Shown: positions 14,601 to 21,768 of the stretch, piece after piece
How the letters are laid out: the number at the start of each line of letters is the position of its first letter
Numbering within the stretch: position 1 is the first letter of the stretch
Origin: Aliivibrio_A kagoshimensis
GTDB lineage: Bacteria > Pseudomonadota > Gammaproteobacteria > Enterobacterales > Vibrionaceae
Assembly: GCF_050337105.1 (NCBI RefSeq)
Contig: NZ_JAKJSQ010000056.1
Location: 1-26,048 of the forward strand
Reading direction: 5' to 3'
DNA: 26,048 nt
Made by a program: the position numbers and the translations under genes
Notes under the pieces: generated by a model
What the model was told of the DNA's origin: nothing
The model's database searches: none
Seen by the model: only the letters and a program-made list of their open reading frames with translations

Positions 14601-14620
14601 ATATGTTTATATATACAGTA
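14601..14620. promoter_or_regulatory. Second LexA-like box upstream of xthA
   Basis: ATATGTTTATATATACAGTA has an intact ACAGTA half and TGT in the other half, missing only the C of CTGT. Its core 16-mer TGTTTATATATACAGT differs from that in the integrase box at a single base. It lies 64 bases upstream of xthA, and a TATAAA -10 candidate is at 14640-14645. It could be a weak SOS site for xthA, or part of the integrase core/attachment region; the two cannot be told apart here. Confidence 0.4.
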
Positions 14621-14683
14621 TCGAGGTTTTGTAAGTCACTATAAAATAAGAATATTTAAATTTATCATAAGGTTAGAAAACAT

Positions 14684-15490
14684 ATGAAAGTAATCAGCTT
14701 TAATATCAATGGCCTAAGAGCTCGCCTACATCAACTACAGGCGATCATTGATAAACACCAACCGGATGTTATTGGCCTGCAAGAGATCAAAGTGCATGAC
14801 GAAGCTTTTCCATTAGCCGACGTTGAAGCGATGGGCTACCACGTTTATCACCACGGTCAAAAAGCCCATTACGGTGTTGCTATGTTATGCAAACAAGAAC
14901 CAATTTCTGTGCAGCGTGGGTTTACAACCGATACCGAAGAGTCACAACGCCGAATGATCATGGCCACTTTTGAACAACAGGACGGCCAAAAAGTCACGGT
15001 GATGAATGGTTACTTCCCACAAGGTGATAACATTAAACATGAAACAAAATACCCGTATAAACGTCAATTCTATAAAGATCTAATGACCCACTTACACCAT
15101 GCCCACAACAGTGACGAACAGGTTATTGTGATGGGTGACATCAACATCAGTCCAATTGATGCGGATATTGGTATCGGCGAACCTAACGCCAAGCGCTGGT
15201 TAAAAACGGGCAAATGCTCTTTTCAGCCTGAGGAGCGCGAATGGTTAAAAACATTAATGGATTGGGGATTTGAAGACACCTTCCGTAAATTATACCCAGA
15301 GGTTAATGACCAATTTTCATGGTTTGACTATCGTTCTAAAGGCTTCCCTGACAATAGAGGTTTGCGTATCGATGTCATATTAGCGACCAAGAGTCTCGCG
15401 GCTAAGTGTATCGATGCAGGTATTGATTATCCATTGCGTGGCATAGAGAAACCTTCTGATCACGCACCTATCTGGTCAGAGTTTAGCTAA
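14684..15490 (+). CDS. xthA: Exodeoxyribonuclease III
   Basis: This 268-residue protein has the same length as the E. coli enzyme. It cuts abasic sites on the 5' side and removes 3' nucleotides in base-excision repair. The EEP-fold motifs are present: FNINGLR near the start, LQEIKV with the metal-binding Glu34, MGDINISPID with the Asp/Asn catalytic pair at about 151-153, a DNRGLRIDVILAT segment and SDHAPIW with the catalytic His near 259. It is the first host gene after the prophage integrase, and the LexA-like box lies upstream. AAGG at about 14671-14674 is the likely ribosome site. Confidence 0.95.
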   Translation: MKVISFNINGLRARLHQLQAIIDKHQPDVIGLQEIKVHDEAFPLADVEAMGYHVYHHGQKAHYGVAMLCKQEPISVQRGFTTDTEESQRRMIMATFEQQDGQKVTVMNGYFPQGDNIKHETKYPYKRQFYKDLMTHLHHAHNSDEQVIVMGDINISPIDADIGIGEPNAKRWLKTGKCSFQPEEREWLKTLMDWGFEDTFRKLYPEVNDQFSWFDYRSKGFPDNRGLRIDVILATKSLAAKCIDAGIDYPLRGIEKPSDHAPIWSEFS

Positions 15491-15542
15491 TCCTTTGATT
15501 TCAGGCTATATTAAGGATGTTATAAATTTAAGGATGAATGGC

Positions 15543-16193
15543 ATGAAATTATACCTTTTCGATCACTGCCCTTATTGTATTAAAGCTCAGCTTGTCGTTG
15601 GCATAAAAAAAATGGATGTAGAGATTCTCTATTTGCAAAATGATGATGTCGAAGCGCGAGTTGAAAAAGTAGGGGTAAATCTCGTGCCTATTCTCGAAAA
15701 AGAGGATGGCAGTTATATGGCTGAGAGCTTAGACATCGCCGCTTATCTCAATCAATATGACCATCACCGAGTCATAGGGAAAAGTACTCAAGCTGATGAG
15801 GTCACACAATGGTTAGCCGCTGTGTCGCCCTATGTCCGCCCACTTATCTACCCACGTTGGATGAAAATCCCTCTTCCGGAGTTTCAGCGACCTTCTGCAT
15901 ACGAGTGGTTTACCACTAAAAAAACAGCCATGATCGATTTGAGCTTCGATGCCGCCTTTGAGCGTTCTGAAGAGTACATTGCTAAGCTAGCTCCAATGCT
16001 TGTTGAAATTGATTTTATTACTTTGCCATCGGCAAAAGGAGATAAGCTGAGTTGGGATGATATTAATTTCTTCCCATTCCTCAGAAACCTTACGGTGATA
16101 AAGGGGTTAACCTTTCCTCCTCACATTAAAATGTACCTGGAAGAGATCAGTGAATTGACGGGTATTGACCTTTATTTTGATGTTGCGGTATAG
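15543..16193 (+). CDS. grxB: Glutaredoxin 2
   Basis: This protein has 216 residues from the ATG at 15543, chosen because it gives MKLYLFDHCPYC with the redox pair Cys9/Cys12 in the same place as E. coli GrxB. AAGGA lies eight bases upstream. Earlier in-frame starts (15495, 15534) would add residues not seen in the family. The N-terminal half is thioredoxin-like with the VPILEKEDG cis-proline segment near 49 and AESLDIAAYL after it. The C-terminal half is helical, GST-like. It reduces disulfides using glutathione. It starts 52 bases after xthA, probably in one transcript, and a strong terminator follows. Confidence 0.9.
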   Translation: MKLYLFDHCPYCIKAQLVVGIKKMDVEILYLQNDDVEARVEKVGVNLVPILEKEDGSYMAESLDIAAYLNQYDHHRVIGKSTQADEVTQWLAAVSPYVRPLIYPRWMKIPLPEFQRPSAYEWFTTKKTAMIDLSFDAAFERSEEYIAKLAPMLVEIDFITLPSAKGDKLSWDDINFFPFLRNLTVIKGLTFPPHIKMYLEEISELTGIDLYFDVAV

Positions 16194-16210
16194 CCTAATT
16201 TAACCCATAA

Positions 16211-16256
16211 ACAAAAAAGAGCTTCGCCGTTCAAATGACGGTAAGCTCTTTTTTTA
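16211..16256 (+). terminator. Terminator after grxB (bidirectional)
   Basis: AAAAAAGAGCTT (16213-16224) pairs with AAGCTCTTTTTTT (16243-16255), and CCGT/ACGG pairs further inside. The T tract makes it rho-independent for grxB, and the A tract on the other side serves the convergent transporter operon. Confidence 0.9.
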
Positions 16257-16278
16257 TTTCCATGCTTTCAACGTATTT

Positions 16279-16956
16279 TTAGCTAAGAGGTCGCATATAG
16301 CGTAAAAACTTTTCTTCTGCTTTTTTGAAGCAGAATATAATGATGAAGGTTAACGCCATATAAAAGAGACCAGCGGTAATAAAAGATTCAAAAGGTGCAT
16401 AGTAACGGGAATTTACTAGTCGCGCTGCTCCTGTAATGTCCATGATAGTAACAATGCCGGCAATCGCTGATCCGTGCAGCATAAATATCACTTCGTTACT
16501 GTAAGCGGGCAGTGCTCTTCGTAATGCGCTAGGTAAGATAACCCGTCGATATGCCATAAAAGTCCCCATACCATACGCTTTCGCCGCTTCCACTTCCCCT
16601 TTTGGTAAGCCATTAATTGCCCCACGAATAATTTCTGCGGTATAAGCGGAGGTATTGAGTACAAACGCAACCAAAGCACAGAACCAAGCGTGCTGCCATA
16701 ATGTATCTTTCACGGGGAAAAACTGATCAACTCCGTAATAGATTAAGTAGAGCTGAACCAACAGTGGTGTTCCACGGAAGAAGTAGATAAAGCCCCAGGC
16801 AGGCATCCACACCGCATACAATTTACTGTTTCTAGCCACCGCCATTGGAACCGCCACAAGCAGACCGATTACCAGTGAAATACACACTAACCACAGTGTT
16901 GTCCAAAGCCCACTTAAATAGAGGGGCATACTCTCAATGATGATTGAAAAGTCCAT
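16279..16956 (-). CDS. hisM: Basic amino acid ABC transporter permease, HisM/ArtM type
   Basis: This 225-residue inner-membrane permease has about five hydrophobic helices. It carries the family EAA-loop GEVEAAKAYGMGTFMAYRRVILPSALRRALPAYSNEV, visible from about residue 140, which contacts the ATPase. FRGTPLLVQLYLIYYG at about 60 is the usual polar-amino-acid transporter signature. Comparison from memory puts it closer to HisM and AotM than to E. coli ArtM, although Vibrio genomes often label it artM. It is the last gene of the operon and starts two bases after the upstream permease stop, so the two are translationally linked. It would form the heterodimer pore for His, Lys, Arg or Orn uptake. 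Confidence 0.8.
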   Translation of the reverse strand: MDFSIIIESMPLYLSGLWTTLWLVCISLVIGLLVAVPMAVARNSKLYAVWMPAWGFIYFFRGTPLLVQLYLIYYGVDQFFPVKDTLWQHAWFCALVAFVLNTSAYTAEIIRGAINGLPKGEVEAAKAYGMGTFMAYRRVILPSALRRALPAYSNEVIFMLHGSAIAGIVTIMDITGAARLVNSRYYAPFESFITAGLFYMALTFIIIFCFKKAEEKFLRYMRPLS

Positions 16957-16958
16957 GT

Positions 16959-17699
16959 CTACCTCGTATGAATACTAAATTTACGCTCAGCAAGTTTTAA
17001 GAACCCTGTTGAAACTGACGTAAAGAATAAGAAAATAATCGCCACCGCCATGTAGAAGGTAAATGGCATTTTTGTCGAACCCGCTGCCATTGAGCCAACT
17101 CGTACCATGTCTTGCAGACCAATAATGGAGACCAGTGCAGTCGTTTTCAGCAGTACCAACCAGTTGTTACCAAAACCAGGCAGAGCATGTCGAATCATTT
17201 GAGGTAATAGAATTCGACGAAAAGCCATTGGACCACTCATGCCATACGCCTTTGCTGCCTCCAATTCTCCTCTGTCAACCGCCATAATAGCGCCACGGAA
17301 CGTCTCAGCCATGTAGGCACCAAAAATAAACCCTATGGTAATCACCCCAGCGGCAAACGGACTAATTTCAACATAATCTGGAAGGTAATCGACCCACTCA
17401 TGAGCCGGATTGCTGGACGTCATCCACTCATTGATCCACTCGTTAATGGCATACAAACTGTCATTAAGGATGATCTGCCCACCATAGAATAGAATCATCA
17501 TGAGTACTAAATCTGGAATGCCACGAATGACCGTGGTGTAAAAGGTCGCAATAGCTCGTGCCCATCGATACGGTGCCATTTTTGCCAGAGCACCTAACAT
17601 GCCAAGTATCATCGCTAATGCCAATGACAACAACGCAACCTCTATGGTTAATATTGCCCCTTGAAAAATCGAGGCTTCGTATCCTTTCAAATCAAACAT
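16959..17699 (-). CDS. hisQ: Basic amino acid ABC transporter permease, HisQ/ArtQ type
   Basis: This 246-residue permease pairs with the HisM-type protein. Motifs are the TTVIRGIPDLVLMMILFYGGQ segment near 57-77 and the EAA loop RGELEAAKAYGMSGPMAFRRILLPQMIRHALPGFGNNW near 143-180. A hydrophilic insert (about 87-108, INEWINEWMTSSNPAHEWVDYLP) makes it a little longer than E. coli HisQ. It is preceded by a 120-base gap containing a hairpin. Gene order P-J-Q-M fits one operon read leftward from 19408. Confidence 0.85.
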   Translation of the reverse strand: MFDLKGYEASIFQGAILTIEVALLSLALAMILGMLGALAKMAPYRWARAIATFYTTVIRGIPDLVLMMILFYGGQIILNDSLYAINEWINEWMTSSNPAHEWVDYLPDYVEISPFAAGVITIGFIFGAYMAETFRGAIMAVDRGELEAAKAYGMSGPMAFRRILLPQMIRHALPGFGNNWLVLLKTTALVSIIGLQDMVRVGSMAAGSTKMPFTFYMAVAIIFLFFTSVSTGFLKLAERKFSIHTR

Positions 17700-17783
17700 A
17701 ATAGGTTTCCAATGCAGCTATTTTATGAATAAAAGTGATGTTAAAAATGGAGTTCATGAAACAGCAGAAAAAAGGGGGTAAAT

Positions 17784-17810
17784 AGCATGGGCGGAGAAAC
17801 CACCCATGCT
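17784..17810 (-). terminator. Hairpin between binding-protein and permease genes
   Basis: AGCATGGG (17784-17791) and CCCATGCT (17803-17810) are perfect 8-bp arms. On the minus strand, the transcription direction, they are followed by ATTTACCCCC and then six T residues. It therefore looks like a partial terminator or a 3'-end stabiliser that keeps the binding protein more abundant than the permeases, as REP sequences do between hisJ and hisQ in enteric bacteria. Confidence 0.55.
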
Positions 17811-17819
17811 CATCAGTCA

Positions 17820-18596
17820 TTACTGACCGTATACATCATATTTGAAGTACTTTGCAGCAATCTCTTGATAGATGCCTTTTTCACGTAGAGAGATAATCGC
17901 AGCATCAAGTTTTGCGGTTAGATCTTTATCTTTTTTACGCAGTGCAATACCAAAACCATCGCCGAACCACTTAGGGTCGGTTAGAGAAGGACCAGAGAAC
18001 TCGTAACCTTCGCCACCCTCTTTATTTAACAGACCTTCTTCAAGAGCGGCAGCATCACCTAATACAGCAGCAATACGACCTGCTTTAAGATCTAGGTATG
18101 CATCATCAAAAGAGTCGTAACGAACAATCTCGACCGCACCTGGGAAGTTATCTACTAAGTATTTATCATGCGTCGTTGCACGTTGAACACCAATTTTAAC
18201 GCCTTTAAGACCTTCTTTAGTAAAGGTGAGATTAGCGCCTTTTTTCACTACATACTGGTTAGGAATTAACGCGTATTTACCCGTAAAATCCACTTTTTTC
18301 TTACGTTCTTCAGTGATAGACATTGCCGCAATAATTGCATCGTATTTACGTGCAGTCAGCTGTTGGATGATACCATCCCATGCTTGAGGAACAATTTTAC
18401 ACTTAACAGCAAGCTCAGCACACAGTGCGTTGGCCATATCAACATCAAAGCCTTTTACTTCACCACTTGGCTCTGTCCAGCTAAATGGAGGGTAAGCGCC
18501 CTCAATACCGAAACGAACGGTCTTCCACTCTTTTGCCTGTACAGCGCCAGTCAGTGTTGCTGTAATTAGTGCCGTAGCTAAAATCCATTTTTTCAT
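17820..18596 (-). CDS. Periplasmic basic amino acid binding protein (HisJ/ArgT/ArtI type)
   Basis: This 258-residue protein has a signal peptide (about 1-21, MKKWILATALITATLTGAVQA with an AxA cut). The type II binding-protein fold carries YPPFSWTEPSGEVKGFDVDMANALC, the WDGIIQQLTARKYDAIIAAMSITEERKKKVDFT ligand segment, and a LDLKAGRIAAVLGD hinge region. The C-terminal FKYDVYG is close to the YFDFDVYG end of HisJ and LAO proteins, so the ligand is probably arginine, lysine, ornithine or histidine. It lies 41 bases after the ATPase gene and before a hairpin. Specificity cannot be settled by eye. Confidence 0.85.
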   Translation of the reverse strand: MKKWILATALITATLTGAVQAKEWKTVRFGIEGAYPPFSWTEPSGEVKGFDVDMANALCAELAVKCKIVPQAWDGIIQQLTARKYDAIIAAMSITEERKKKVDFTGKYALIPNQYVVKKGANLTFTKEGLKGVKIGVQRATTHDKYLVDNFPGAVEIVRYDSFDDAYLDLKAGRIAAVLGDAAALEEGLLNKEGGEGYEFSGPSLTDPKWFGDGFGIALRKKDKDLTAKLDAAIISLREKGIYQEIAAKYFKYDVYGQ

Positions 18597-18637
18597 TGTA
18601 ATCTCCGATTATTTTTATGGTTTTCTTGGTTTTATTA

Positions 18638-19408
18638 TTAGTATATTGACGAGATGAACTGTTTTAGTCGTTCAGATTTTGGTGTGGTAAACAGAATGCT
18701 AGGATCCCCCTGCTCCTCCACTAAACCTTGGTGTAAAAACATCACATGATTGGATACATCACGTGCAAATGCCATCTCGTGGGTTACCACTAACATGGTA
18801 CGCCCCTCTTCAGCAAGGCTCTGCATAACACCGAGTACTTCACCGACCAACTCGGGGTCAAGTGCTGATGTTGGCTCATCAAATAGCATTACTTCAGGGT
18901 CCACTGCTAAGGCTCGTGCAATAGCAGCTCGTTGTTGCTGCCCACCAGAAAGGTGACCAGGGTAGTAATCTTTACGGTCGAAAAGGCCGACACGTTGTAA
19001 AATTTGCTCTGCTTTCTCAATAGCCACTTTTTTAGGCATGCCTAATACATGCACTGGCGCTTCAATGACATTTTCTAGAACCGTCATGTGTGACCAGAGG
19101 TTGAAACCTTGAAATACCATTGCTAGTCGAGAGCGAATTCGTTGAACCTGCTTTTCATTGGCTGGAACAGCTTCACCTAGGCGGTTGTTTTTCATCTCAA
19201 TGAGTTCACCATTTACCCAGATTTCACCATCCGTGGGTGTCTCAAGTAAATTGATGCAACGTAAAAAAGTGCTCTTACCTGAACCTGAAGAGCCAATAAT
19301 GGAGATTACATCACCTTTATTAGCTGAAAGAGAAATGCCTTTGAGTACTTCATTTTGACCAAAGTGTTTATGTAGCTCTTTTACTTCTAGCGCGATTGAA
19401 TCCTGCAT
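18638..19408 (-). CDS. hisP: Basic amino acid ABC transporter ATPase, HisP/ArtP type
   Basis: This 256-residue ATPase has Walker A GSSGSGKST (39-47), an NLWSHMTVLENV Q-loop region, signature LSGGQQQR, Walker B VMLFDEPTSALDPE and the switch histidine in VVTHEMAFA. Its length and the EVLKGISLSANKGDVISIIGSSGSGKSTFLR segment match HisP (about 257 residues) better than E. coli ArtP (about 242). It energises uptake by the two permeases. It is the first gene of the operon, with AGGGAGAG just before the ATG. Transcription should begin in the 626-base gap upstream. Confidence 0.9.
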   Translation of the reverse strand: MQDSIALEVKELHKHFGQNEVLKGISLSANKGDVISIIGSSGSGKSTFLRCINLLETPTDGEIWVNGELIEMKNNRLGEAVPANEKQVQRIRSRLAMVFQGFNLWSHMTVLENVIEAPVHVLGMPKKVAIEKAEQILQRVGLFDRKDYYPGHLSGGQQQRAAIARALAVDPEVMLFDEPTSALDPELVGEVLGVMQSLAEEGRTMLVVTHEMAFARDVSNHVMFLHQGLVEEQGDPSILFTTPKSERLKQFISSIY

Positions 19409-20034
19409 GCGCTCTCTCCCTTTAGCGTATTTTGAGCTGATATTTTGTTTTTTTGCGTATTTCTAGACGTTAACACTCAAAAATAAGCATCGCAACAATT
19501 TATTAACTTATTGCGACCGTGCTAATGAGGAATATTATGCATAAAATCGCGCTTTTTACCCAAACAGCACCAAACAAGCACCGCCATGCCATTTTAACCT
19601 TAAATAGTTATTCATTTCCAGCTATTCAAAGACCCCTTTTAAATTTAACAATATTTTACTCAATAATGTACATACATCACTCTATATGGTTATTTAGGCA
19701 GCACTTTCTGGCTGAAAAAATCATTCCTTATTAGTGTAATAAAATTACAGAATATTCTTTTCTTATCTTCATTTCCCTGCTTATCCCTATGAAACAATAT
19801 GTTGCATACCTTGCATATTTTTTGCTGTTAAGCTCCTAATTTCCATGATTTTTATAACTTTTATGTATTCAAGCGGTTTTTTTGAGATGTTCAATGCCAA
19901 ATTTTTCTGTATTTTTATTTCATAAGCTGAGAATAAGTGATCAAGATCAAACACTGACAGAATTTTGATATGCTAAACTCAAGTCCTCTAAAAAATAGTC
20001 ACAAACTTTAAAATAAATTTTATATGAGGTTCCT
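19409..20034. promoter_or_regulatory. Divergent intergenic region, transporter operon vs DUF3360 gene
   Basis: This is a 626-base, AT-rich gap. At 19601-19614, TAAATAGTTATTCA matches the ArgR core TGAATAATTATTCA at 12 of 14 positions, so arginine-dependent control of the transporter is possible although the site is 190 bases upstream. A 66-codon plus-strand frame near 19537 has a fair ribosome site but no coding character. An FNR-like box is listed separately. I see nothing else firm here. Confidence 0.4.
19937..19950 (+). promoter_or_regulatory. FNR-like box of the DUF3360 gene promoter
   Basis: GTGATCAAGATCAA matches the FNR consensus TTGAT-N4-ATCAA with one mismatch. A TATGCT -10 candidate lies at 19969-19974, which would place the box near -38 to -42, the position of FNR class II activation. 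Anaerobic induction of the gene downstream is therefore likely. Confidence 0.55.
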
Positions 20035-21561
20035 ATGTCTATAGGGAAAGAGCAGAACGAACAAAGTTATAGCGAGTTACATCGCCCTGCTTCAGAGTTT
20101 TCTTCGCGTTCAGATTATTTGGATAACGAGTTGAAGATAATGAAACCACGCCGTTGGGGTTTAAACCTTCCTGGTCGTGATTTCCGCTTTGAGTGGGAAG
20201 ATTTAGTCCCTGCGCTAGCAGGTACCATCGGTATTATCGCGATGTACTCTGCGGTAATGATGTCGTGGGCCGACGGATTAACGGCTGCCTGGGATCACGT
20301 AAATCTAGGAAAAGAGTTTGCCATCGAAGTTGCACGAGTTGAAATGCTCATTCCAGCACTTCTATTCTGTGTTATTGCGTCAGGATTTATTAACCCAAGA
20401 GCCAACCTTGCTGGAAACCATGGTCCAATGATTCCGTTAATCGGTACCATTGCTTTGGCCGGCGCTCACCCTCTTGCTCTTGCTATCTTGATTGGTGTAT
20501 TTGGTCTCATTTTGAGCTACCTAAAAGGGGGCTCAAAACTGGTGAACCTCACCTCGAAAGGGACAGCCGGCGGCTTATTAATATTTTTGGGTTTGACCGG
20601 AACCATTAGCCAAATCAGTTCTATTCAAACATGGGCTGTCGCTCTTGAATCAACCGATGTTGCTGCTGGTAGCATGGGTTACGTTGGTTTGATTGTTCTT
20701 GGTATCACCATTGCTATCTACGCTTATTTAGCGAAAGTAAACAAACGTTGGTTAGCGATTCCAGTCTGTGCATTTACCGGTTTAGGTATTGCGCTGATTC
20801 TCGGTGCTGGTTTTGATATTAAATTCGAAACGCAGATGGGTCTACCCAATCTAAATCCATTCTACTGGTGGGGTTCTACCTCTGAAGGTTGGATGCTAGG
20901 TTTGCCAAATATTGAGCATTTCATTGCCTCTCTACCGTTCGCTATTCTTGCTGTTGCAATGTGGTCTCCTGACTTCTTAGGTCACCGTATCTTCCAAGAA
21001 CTGAACTATCCTAAAGGTGCAGAGAAAGTATTGATGGATGTTGATGACACGATGACAACCTGTTCAGTTCGTCAAATTGTAGGTACTGCAGTTGGTGGTG
21101 GTAACATCACGTCGTCTTGGGGAACCTATATGATCCCTGCAGCGATTGCCAAACGTCCTATCCCTGCTGGCGCTATTTTACTTGGTTTACTTTGTATTAT
21201 CATCGCTATCCTTGGTTTCCCAATGGATGTTGCGGTGTGGCCACCAGTAATGCGTGTTGCTCTTTTAGTTGGTGTATCACTACCACTACTTGAAGCGGGT
21301 ATGCAGATGGTTCGTGAAACAAAGGATTCACAAGCAGCGGGTATCTGTATTTTTGCTGCTATCGTAACGAATCCTGTTTTAGCGTGGGCACTAACCATGT
21401 TCTTGGATAATAATGGTTTGATTGGTGATAAAGAGCGTGCAGAGCGTCTATCATTTGTCGATAAAGTGGTCATTCCTGTAGGGGCATTTGTTATCTGTCT
21501 CATCGCTATGCTAGCGGTAGGTATGTTAGAAGGCCAATACGGTATTCCAGCACTGCTTTAA
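20035..21561 (+). CDS. DUF3360 multi-pass membrane protein, putative anion transporter
   Basis: This 508-residue protein has a cytoplasmic N-terminus of about 60 residues with a charged segment (MKPRRWGLNLPGRDFRFEWED). About ten to twelve hydrophobic helices follow. NPRANLAGNHGPMIPLIGTIA at about 122-142 resembles the pore segment of the SulP/NCS2 (7+7 inverted repeat) transporters that bind anions or nucleobases. I recognise it as the DUF3360 family, found mainly in Vibrio relatives; the substrate is unknown. GAGG precedes the ATG. The FNR-like box upstream and pflB 207 bases downstream suggest a role in fermentation, such as export or import of an organic anion. It takes the place focA has in E. 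coli. Confidence 0.8.
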   Translation: MSIGKEQNEQSYSELHRPASEFSSRSDYLDNELKIMKPRRWGLNLPGRDFRFEWEDLVPALAGTIGIIAMYSAVMMSWADGLTAAWDHVNLGKEFAIEVARVEMLIPALLFCVIASGFINPRANLAGNHGPMIPLIGTIALAGAHPLALAILIGVFGLILSYLKGGSKLVNLTSKGTAGGLLIFLGLTGTISQISSIQTWAVALESTDVAAGSMGYVGLIVLGITIAIYAYLAKVNKRWLAIPVCAFTGLGIALILGAGFDIKFETQMGLPNLNPFYWWGSTSEGWMLGLPNIEHFIASLPFAILAVAMWSPDFLGHRIFQELNYPKGAEKVLMDVDDTMTTCSVRQIVGTAVGGGNITSSWGTYMIPAAIAKRPIPAGAILLGLLCIIIAILGFPMDVAVWPPVMRVALLVGVSLPLLEAGMQMVRETKDSQAAGICIFAAIVTNPVLAWALTMFLDNNGLIGDKERAERLSFVDKVVIPVGAFVICLIAMLAVGMLEGQYGIPALL

Positions 21562-21571
21562 AGAAATAAAG

Positions 21572-21605
21572 AGTAGTGAGGTATCTCTTATGCTGCCTCA
21601 CTACT
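21572..21605 (+). repeat. 10-bp perfect stem-loop after the DUF3360 gene
   Basis: AGTAGTGAGG (21572-21581) pairs perfectly with CCTCACTACT (21596-21605) over a 14-base loop, ten bases after the stop. There is no T tract, so it is a weak terminator at best; it may protect the 3' end or reduce readthrough into pflB. Confidence 0.6.
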
Positions 21606-21685
21606 AAGAAACATTTAGTAGCAATATAAATAATTAAGGCATTTAAATTCATCGCGTTAGTTATCTATATTACTATTGTTACGTG

Positions 21686-21746
21686 GTACTGTTTCCCAGA
21701 CGGGAATTAACGGGCAACATTGTTAATCAGCAGTACGGTTTTTTTT
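21686..21746 (+). promoter_or_regulatory. Possible structured leader of pflB ending in a T8 tract
   Basis: GTACTG (21686-21691) and CAGTAC (21731-21736) can pair around a smaller TTCCC/GGGAA hairpin (about 21693-21706), and GG plus eight T residues follow at 21737-21746. This resembles a leader terminator just upstream of the pflB ribosome site. The 39-base loop makes the outer stem uncertain. Confidence 0.35.
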
Positions 21747-21768
21747 CTACTAAAAAGGTAGGTATAAC

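Larger units (their letters stand above)
1..14620. mobile_element. P2/K139-like prophage, right-hand part (left end outside window)
   Basis: From the Ogr-like activator to the tyrosine integrase the genes form a standard P2/HP1/K139-type early and lysogeny module: gpA-type replication initiator, CII-like and Cox-like regulators divergent from an S24 repressor, then cargo, then integrase. Housekeeping genes start immediately after the integrase with xthA. The right boundary should therefore lie in about 14574-14680, but no att duplication can be shown because the other end is not in the window. Capsid and tail genes are expected to the left of position 1. The right coordinate is approximate. 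Confidence 0.85.

Noticed and set aside
14574..14683. Exact attachment site
   Set aside because: The second end of the prophage is outside the window, so no duplicated core can be identified.
19537..19734. 66-codon plus-strand frame rich in His, as a leader peptide of the His/Arg transporter
   Set aside because: It is on the opposite strand to the operon, has no domain or hairpin pair after it, and the composition is like AT-rich non-coding sequence.
21126..21503. 125-codon minus-strand frame within the DUF3360 gene
   Set aside because: It is a shadow of the real membrane protein reading frame on the other strand.
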